Source of the DNA: Marinosulfonomonas sp.
GTDB taxonomy: Bacteria > Pseudomonadota > Alphaproteobacteria > Rhodobacterales > Rhodobacteraceae
Length of the DNA: 9,749 bases
Reading direction: 5' to 3'
Assembly: GCA_015494385.1 (NCBI GenBank)
Contig: WGBJ01000121.1
Coordinates: 1-9,749 of the forward strand
Shown here: in pieces, positions 6,655 to 9,749 of the stretch
How positions within the stretch are numbered: the first letter of the stretch is position 1
Layout: each line of letters begins with the position of its first letter
Translations under genes and position numbers: made by a program
Notes under the pieces: generated by a model
Told to the model about the DNA's origin: nothing
Databases searched by the model: none
The model's input: only the letters and a program-made list of their open reading frames with translations

Positions 6655-7962
6655 TCAGCTTTCGCCAAACACCCGTTTAAAGATCGTATCGACATGTTTG
6701 GTGTGATAGCCGATGTCGAATTTTTCCTCGATCTCATCAACGCTCAACGCGGCCAGAACATCCGGATCGGCCAGCAGTTCGGTTTTGAAATCCTTGCCTT
6801 CTTCCCAAACCTTCATCGCATTGCGCTGAACCAGTTTATAGCTGTCCTCGCGCGAAACACCCGCTTGGGTTAAGGCCAGCAATACCCGCTGGCTCATCAC
6901 CAAGCCACGGAATTTGTTCATATTGGCCAGCATGTTGTCGGGATAGATCACCAGCTTGTCCACCAGCCCCGTCAGACGGGCCAGCGCGAAATCCAGCGTG
7001 ATGGTGGTGTCCGGCCCGATGTTGCGCTCGACCGAGCTGTGCGAGATGTCGCGTTCGTGCCAAAGCGCCACGTTTTCCATTGCGGGCACCACACTCATGC
7101 GCACCAGACGGGCCAGACCGGTCAGGTTTTCCGACAGCACAGGGTTGCGTTTGTGCGGCATCGCGCTTGAGCCTTTTTGACCCTTGGAAAAGAACTCCTC
7201 GGCCTCCAGAACCTCGGTGCGCTGCATGTGACGGATTTCGGTGGCGATGTTTTCGATGCTGCTGCCAACCACGCCAAGGGCGGCGAAAAATGCAGCGTGG
7301 CGGTCGCGCGGGATCACCTGTGTGGAAATCGGCTCGACCTCCAGCCCCATTGCCTTGCAGACGTGTTCCTCGACCGCCGGATCAATGTTGGCGAAGGTGC
7401 CGACCGCGCCGGAAACGGCACCTGTGGCAACTTCCTTGCGGGCCTTTTTCAAACGGTTCAGGTTGCGGTCCATTTCGGCGTAGAAACGCGCGAATGTCAG
7501 ACCCATTGTAGTGGGCTCGGCATGAATACCGTGGCTGCGCCCGATGCGCACTGTCATCTTGTGTTCAAACGCGCGGCGTTTCAGGGCGGCCAGCAGATCC
7601 TCCATATCCGCAATCAGAATATCGGTGGCCCGCACCAGTTGCACGTTGAAACAGGTGTCCAGCACATCCGAAGAGGTCATGCCCTGATGCACAAAACGGG
7701 CCTCGTCATTGCCGATGATTTCCGCCAGATGGGTCAGAAAGGCGATTACGTCATGTTTGGTCACAGCCTCGATTTCGTCAATGCGGGCAACATCAAAGGG
7801 CACGCCCTTGGCTTTCCATACGGCCTCGGCGTTTTCCTTGGGGATCACACCCAAAGCGGCCTGTGCGTCGCAGGCGTGGGCCTCGATTTCATACCAGATG
7901 CGGAATTTCGTTTCGGGGGACCAGATGGCAACCATATCGGGGCGGGAATAACGGGGGATCAT
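6655..7962 (-). CDS. purB: Adenylosuccinate lyase PurB
   Basis: A complete 435-residue enzyme of the fumarase/aspartase superfamily. It removes fumarate from SAICAR and from adenylosuccinate, two steps of purine and AMP synthesis, as a cytoplasmic homotetramer. Shows the N-terminal MIPRYSRPDMVAIWS typical of the B. subtilis-like form, TKHDVIAF at 68-75, QGMTSSDVLDT at 93-103, the catalytic-histidine block GRSHGIHAEPTTMG at 141-154, and the superfamily signature GSSAMPHKRNP at 264-274 carrying the mobile-loop serine; ALWHERDISHSSVER follows. Length is normal for the short form. The ATG at 7962 has only a weak AGG nine bases upstream. It is divergent from bioY across 135 bp and is followed by the serine hydrolase. 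Confidence 0.98.
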   Translation of the reverse strand: MIPRYSRPDMVAIWSPETKFRIWYEIEAHACDAQAALGVIPKENAEAVWKAKGVPFDVARIDEIEAVTKHDVIAFLTHLAEIIGNDEARFVHQGMTSSDVLDTCFNVQLVRATDILIADMEDLLAALKRRAFEHKMTVRIGRSHGIHAEPTTMGLTFARFYAEMDRNLNRLKKARKEVATGAVSGAVGTFANIDPAVEEHVCKAMGLEVEPISTQVIPRDRHAAFFAALGVVGSSIENIATEIRHMQRTEVLEAEEFFSKGQKGSSAMPHKRNPVLSENLTGLARLVRMSVVPAMENVALWHERDISHSSVERNIGPDTTITLDFALARLTGLVDKLVIYPDNMLANMNKFRGLVMSQRVLLALTQAGVSREDSYKLVQRNAMKVWEEGKDFKTELLADPDVLAALSVDEIEEKFDIGYHTKHVDTIFKRVFGES

Positions 7963-7984
7963 TTCGTAAGGCCTATATGTTGGG

Positions 7985-7994
7985 TGCTAGATAA
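7985..7994 (-). promoter_or_regulatory. Candidate BioR box between purB and bioY
   Basis: The minus strand reads TTATCTAGCA, 8 of 10 matches to the alphaproteobacterial BioR operator TTATCTATAA. BioR is a GntR-family repressor known to control biotin synthesis and bioY uptake genes in several alphaproteobacteria. It lies 103 bases before bioY and 22 before purB. The two mismatches break the palindrome. By my rough estimate a match this good arises by chance about once in ten regions of this length, so it needs comparative support. Confidence 0.35.
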
Positions 7995-7999
7995 CGCCC

Positions 8000-8028
8000 G
8001 TATTAGAGCGCGCTTGCCTATCCAGCAA
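8000..8028 (-). promoter_or_regulatory. Possible purB promoter
   Basis: The minus strand has TTGCTG (8023-8028) and TAATAC (8000-8005) separated by 17 bases. The -35 keeps TTG and the -10 keeps TA and the fifth A. It would give a leader of about 30 bases before the purB ATG, with the candidate BioR site at the start of the transcript. Weak consensus match; listed because the spacing and position are right. Confidence 0.25.
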
Positions 8029-8043
8029 GGTTTACCTTGCCTA
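8013..8043 (+). promoter_or_regulatory. bioY leader: direct repeat with two competing hairpins
   Basis: CTTGCCTA occurs at 8013-8020 and again at 8036-8043. Between them GCAAGG (8025-8030) can pair with the second copy (GCAAGG-TTTA-CCTTGC, six pairs, 4-base loop) or, as GCAAG, with the first (CTTGC, five pairs, 7-base loop). The two pairings exclude each other. The element lies 54-85 bases before the bioY ATG. It could be an RNA switch or paired DNA operator half-sites; no known riboswitch class is recognised. Confidence 0.4.
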
Positions 8044-8097
8044 AGGCGCAATGGTGGGGCAAAAAGGCGCTAAGTTTTATCAACAGGAGATGGCGAC

Positions 8098-8697
8098 ATG
8101 GCGCTAACGGCAACAAATCGGGTTCTGGCAGAGGTTTTCGGGGCAAGCGAGGGCGCAGCCCTGCGCGCGAAACAAGCCGCATTGGTGGTTTTTGGAATCG
8201 CCGCACTGGCTGTTTCGGCCAAGATCATGGTGCCGATGCTGCCGGTTCCGATGTCGATGGGCACCTTCGCGGTGCTGACAATCGGCGCCGCTTATGGCGC
8301 GCGCTTGGGGCTGGTGACGATCATCGGTTATATGCTGGTTGGTATGCTGGGCTTTGACGTCTTCGCCAAATCCACCGCCGATCTGAACGGGCTGACCTAT
8401 ATGATGGGCAGCACAGGCGGCTATTTGGTGGGCTTTGTTCTGGCAACACTGGCGCTGGGTCTGCTGGCGGCACGCGGTTGGGACCGCTCGCCGGTGAAGA
8501 TGGCAGGGGCGATGCTGATCGGCAATGCGCTGATCTATGTGCCGGGTCTGCTGTGGCTGGGCGTTCTCTATGGCTTTGACAAACCGATCCTTGCATGGGG
8601 CCTGACACCGTTCCTGCTGGGCGATGCGGTGAAGCTGGCCCTTGCGGCGGTTCTGTTGCCTGCGCTTTGGAAACTGGTTGGCCGCGCCCGCGGCTAG
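8098..8697 (+). CDS. bioY: Biotin transporter BioY
   Basis: A 199-residue integral inner-membrane protein of the BioY family, the biotin-binding S component of ECF transporters. It imports biotin either alone or with the shared energising proteins. About six hydrophobic segments are visible (roughly 25-45, 53-68, 71-90, 103-125, 133-158, 170-194). Family blocks are VPMLPVPMSMGTFAVLTIGAAYGARLG at about 45-71, in which the PVPMSMGTF stretch is the most typical, GSTGGYLVGF at 104-113, and PFLLGDAVKLALAAVLLP at 171-188. A strong AGGAG stands eight bases before the ATG. No bioM or bioN is adjacent: the next gene is a hydrolase behind a terminator, so this is a solitary bioY here. A candidate BioR box and a structured leader lie upstream. 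Confidence 0.96.
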   Translation: MALTATNRVLAEVFGASEGAALRAKQAALVVFGIAALAVSAKIMVPMLPVPMSMGTFAVLTIGAAYGARLGLVTIIGYMLVGMLGFDVFAKSTADLNGLTYMMGSTGGYLVGFVLATLALGLLAARGWDRSPVKMAGAMLIGNALIYVPGLLWLGVLYGFDKPILAWGLTPFLLGDAVKLALAAVLLPALWKLVGRARG

Positions 8698-8707
8698 GAC
8701 GCTCCTC

Positions 8708-8752
8708 AAGCCTTGCGGCTTTCTTCGCTGCCGGCGAGAAGCCCTGACAGGG
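8708..8752 (+). repeat. Run of small hairpins after bioY
   Basis: Three short stems follow one another between the bioY stop and its terminator: AAGCC-TTGC-GGCTT at 8708-8721, TCGC-TGCCG-GCGA centred near 8730, and the near-perfect palindrome CCCTG-A-CAGGG at 8742-8752. None has a T-run. Together they make a compact folded 3' region whose role, if any, is unknown. I did not recognise a named RNA family. Confidence 0.3.
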
Positions 8753-8775
8753 GCGACGAGCAGTGATTTGTTAAC

Positions 8776-8802
8776 AGGCGCGACTTTCCGGTCGCGCCTT
8801 TT
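8776..8802 (+). terminator. Rho-independent terminator after bioY
   Basis: GGCGCGAC (8777-8784) pairs perfectly with GTCGCGCC (8791-8798) around a TTTCCG loop. A8776 and T8799 add a ninth pair, and the stem runs into TTTT at 8799-8802. It ends 18 bases before the next start codon, with the ribosome site GGGGGA at 8810-8815 just behind it, so any transcript of the hydrolase gene that begins upstream must pass through it. Confidence 0.85.
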
Positions 8803-8820
8803 CCATTTCGGGGGAACGAT

Positions 8821-9678
8821 ATGAAACACACAGGCTGCCAACATATCCGCGTCTGGGACGATCAGGCCAACATCGGCTTTCCGGTGTTCATCATGTATCC
8901 GGCGGCAGAGGCCCACGGAACCTATGAAATCGGCCCCTTCAGCGTCACCTCCGGCCTGAACGCGCCCGCAGGGCAAGGGCCTTATCCCGTAGTGGTGATC
9001 TCGCATGGTTCAGGCGGCCACCGGCTGGCCTATCTGACACTGGCACAGGCACTGGCCGAGGCCGGCTATGTGGTGGTTATCCCCGAGCATTTCGGCAACA
9101 ACACGGATGACAATTTCCTCGAAGGCAAAACCCGTAACCTTGAACTGCGCCCGCGTCACATCACCCTGTGCCTGAACGCACTGGCGGATAACGACATTCT
9201 GGCGGGCAGGGTGCAGATGGATCAAACCGCCATCATCGGCCACTCGATGGGCGGCTATACGGGGCTGGCCGTGGCGGGTGGCAAACCGTGGAGCATCACG
9301 GGGCGCCCCGTGCCGGTCACACCGGATGCGCGCATCAAGGCGCTGGTCCTGATGGCCCCCGCAACGGATTTCTATATGCCGGAGGGGTCTTTGGCCGAAG
9401 TCACCGTGCCGATCCTGGTCTACCACGCCGAACACGACACCCTGACCCCGTTCAACAATGTGCAGCGGATACTGGATCAGGTGCCGGACAAGGGCAAGGT
9501 CACCGTCCACCACGTTGAAAACGCCGGACATTTGTCGTTTCTGTCACCGTTTCCGCAGGCGCTGGTGACACCCGATTTCATCCCCGCCCAAGACCCCGAG
9601 GGGTTCGACCGTGTGGCGTTTCATCAGCGGCTGACCGGGGAAGTGGTGGCGTTTCTGGACGGGGTGTTTGGGGGGTGA
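8821..9678 (+). CDS. Alpha/beta hydrolase, dienelactone-hydrolase-like
   Basis: A complete 285-residue alpha/beta-fold hydrolase of the predicted dienelactone hydrolase group. Oxyanion-hole segment VVVISHGSGGHR is at about 57-68; the nucleophile elbow is GHSMGG at 140-145 with Ser142; the likely acid is Asp206 in YHAEHDTLTP; the histidine is His237 in ENAGHLSFL. No signal peptide or membrane segment is seen, so it is probably cytoplasmic. The first 50 residues (WDDQANIGFPVFIMYPAAE, then GPFSVTSGLNAP) match the N-terminal strand layout common to this group. The ATG has GGGGGA five bases upstream. An intrinsic terminator ends 18 bases before the start, which separates it from bioY. Substrate is unknown: a small ester or lactone is the family-level guess. 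Confidence 0.9.
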   Translation: MKHTGCQHIRVWDDQANIGFPVFIMYPAAEAHGTYEIGPFSVTSGLNAPAGQGPYPVVVISHGSGGHRLAYLTLAQALAEAGYVVVIPEHFGNNTDDNFLEGKTRNLELRPRHITLCLNALADNDILAGRVQMDQTAIIGHSMGGYTGLAVAGGKPWSITGRPVPVTPDARIKALVLMAPATDFYMPEGSLAEVTVPILVYHAEHDTLTPFNNVQRILDQVPDKGKVTVHHVENAGHLSFLSPFPQALVTPDFIPAQDPEGFDRVAFHQRLTGEVVAFLDGVFGG

Positions 9679-9684
9679 GGGAAT

Positions 9685-9716
9685 GGAGCGTGATCTCATG
9701 TATCACTCTGCGCTCC
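9685..9716 (+). terminator. Possible weak terminator after the alpha/beta hydrolase
   Basis: GGAGCG (9685-9690) pairs with CGCTCC (9711-9716), and TGAT (9691-9694) with ATCA (9702-9705), leaving five unpaired bases (9706-9710) on the right side. The sequence then runs TTGTTTCC, which is only moderately T-rich. It starts seven bases after the stop codon. It could end the hydrolase transcript, but the stem is interrupted. Confidence 0.4.
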
Positions 9717-9749
9717 TTGTTTCCTCCCCTAAAAACCCTTCACCATCAA

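Noticed and set aside
7177..8073. A 298-codon plus-strand frame opposite purB
   Set aside because: Antisense shadow of PurB; it crosses the purB start and the bioY leader without a ribosome site or recognisable domain.
8083..8097. The TTTATCAACA stretch near the bioY ribosome site as a BioR box
   Set aside because: It matches the BioR consensus only in its first bases and is not palindromic; the site at 7985-7994 is better.
8104..9006. A 300-codon minus-strand frame across bioY and the next gene
   Set aside because: It runs through two well-supported plus-strand genes and a strong terminator, and its translation is low-complexity Arg/Gln/His-rich.
1..9749. A defence island, biosynthetic cluster, prophage or insertion sequence
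   Set aside because: All nine genes are recognised core or single-enzyme families, with no transposase, integrase, nuclease, toxin-antitoxin pair, target-site duplication or CRISPR repeat visible.

Overview
The window looks like ordinary core chromosome from an alphaproteobacterium, most likely of the Rhodobacterales (Roseobacter/Rhodobacter) type. The grounds are GC-rich codon use, short intergenic gaps, and the set of families present: a long AcnA-type aconitase, a secreted DUF1223 thioredoxin-like protein, an alphaproteobacterial HtrB/LpxL-like acyltransferase, a divergent FliG, PurB and BioY. The taxonomic call is an inference from protein style; no rRNA or other marker is present. I see no tRNA, rRNA, CRISPR array, transposase, prophage gene or attachment site.

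Layout. 1-1028 (-) is the N-terminal 342 residues of aconitate hydratase, cut by the window edge. 1262-1960 (+) is an exported DUF1223 protein, divergent from acnA across a 233-bp region holding two palindromes. It converges on and overlaps by 37 bp the end of a lysophospholipid/lipid A acyltransferase (1924-2832, -), which lies downstream of a FliG-like flagellar motor switch protein (2906-3979, -, GTG start). Divergent from fliG is an SQR-like FAD oxidoreductase (4232-5365, +). Six bases after it, on the opposite strand, ends a membrane-anchored serine hydrolase of the beta-lactamase/NylB fold (5372-6535, -, TTG start), which follows purB (6655-7962, -). Divergent from purB is bioY (8098-8697, +), then a strong intrinsic terminator, then a cytoplasmic alpha/beta hydrolase (8821-9678, +). 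The last 71 bases hold only a weak hairpin.

How the genes fit together. Most are unrelated housekeeping functions (TCA cycle, purine synthesis, biotin uptake, envelope lipid, motility). Two same-strand pairs may be co-transcribed: fliG with the acyltransferase, and purB with the serine hydrolase. The window does not show an obvious new multi-gene system such as a defence island or biosynthetic cluster.

The points most worth a second look lie in RNA and regulatory structure and in family-atypical residues: a hairpin covering the ribosome binding site of the TTG-started serine hydrolase; a bioY leader with two mutually exclusive hairpins and a near-match to a BioR box; a terminator ending 18 nt before a start codon; a FliG without the EHPQ signature; and an SQR-like flavoprotein without the central redox cysteine.
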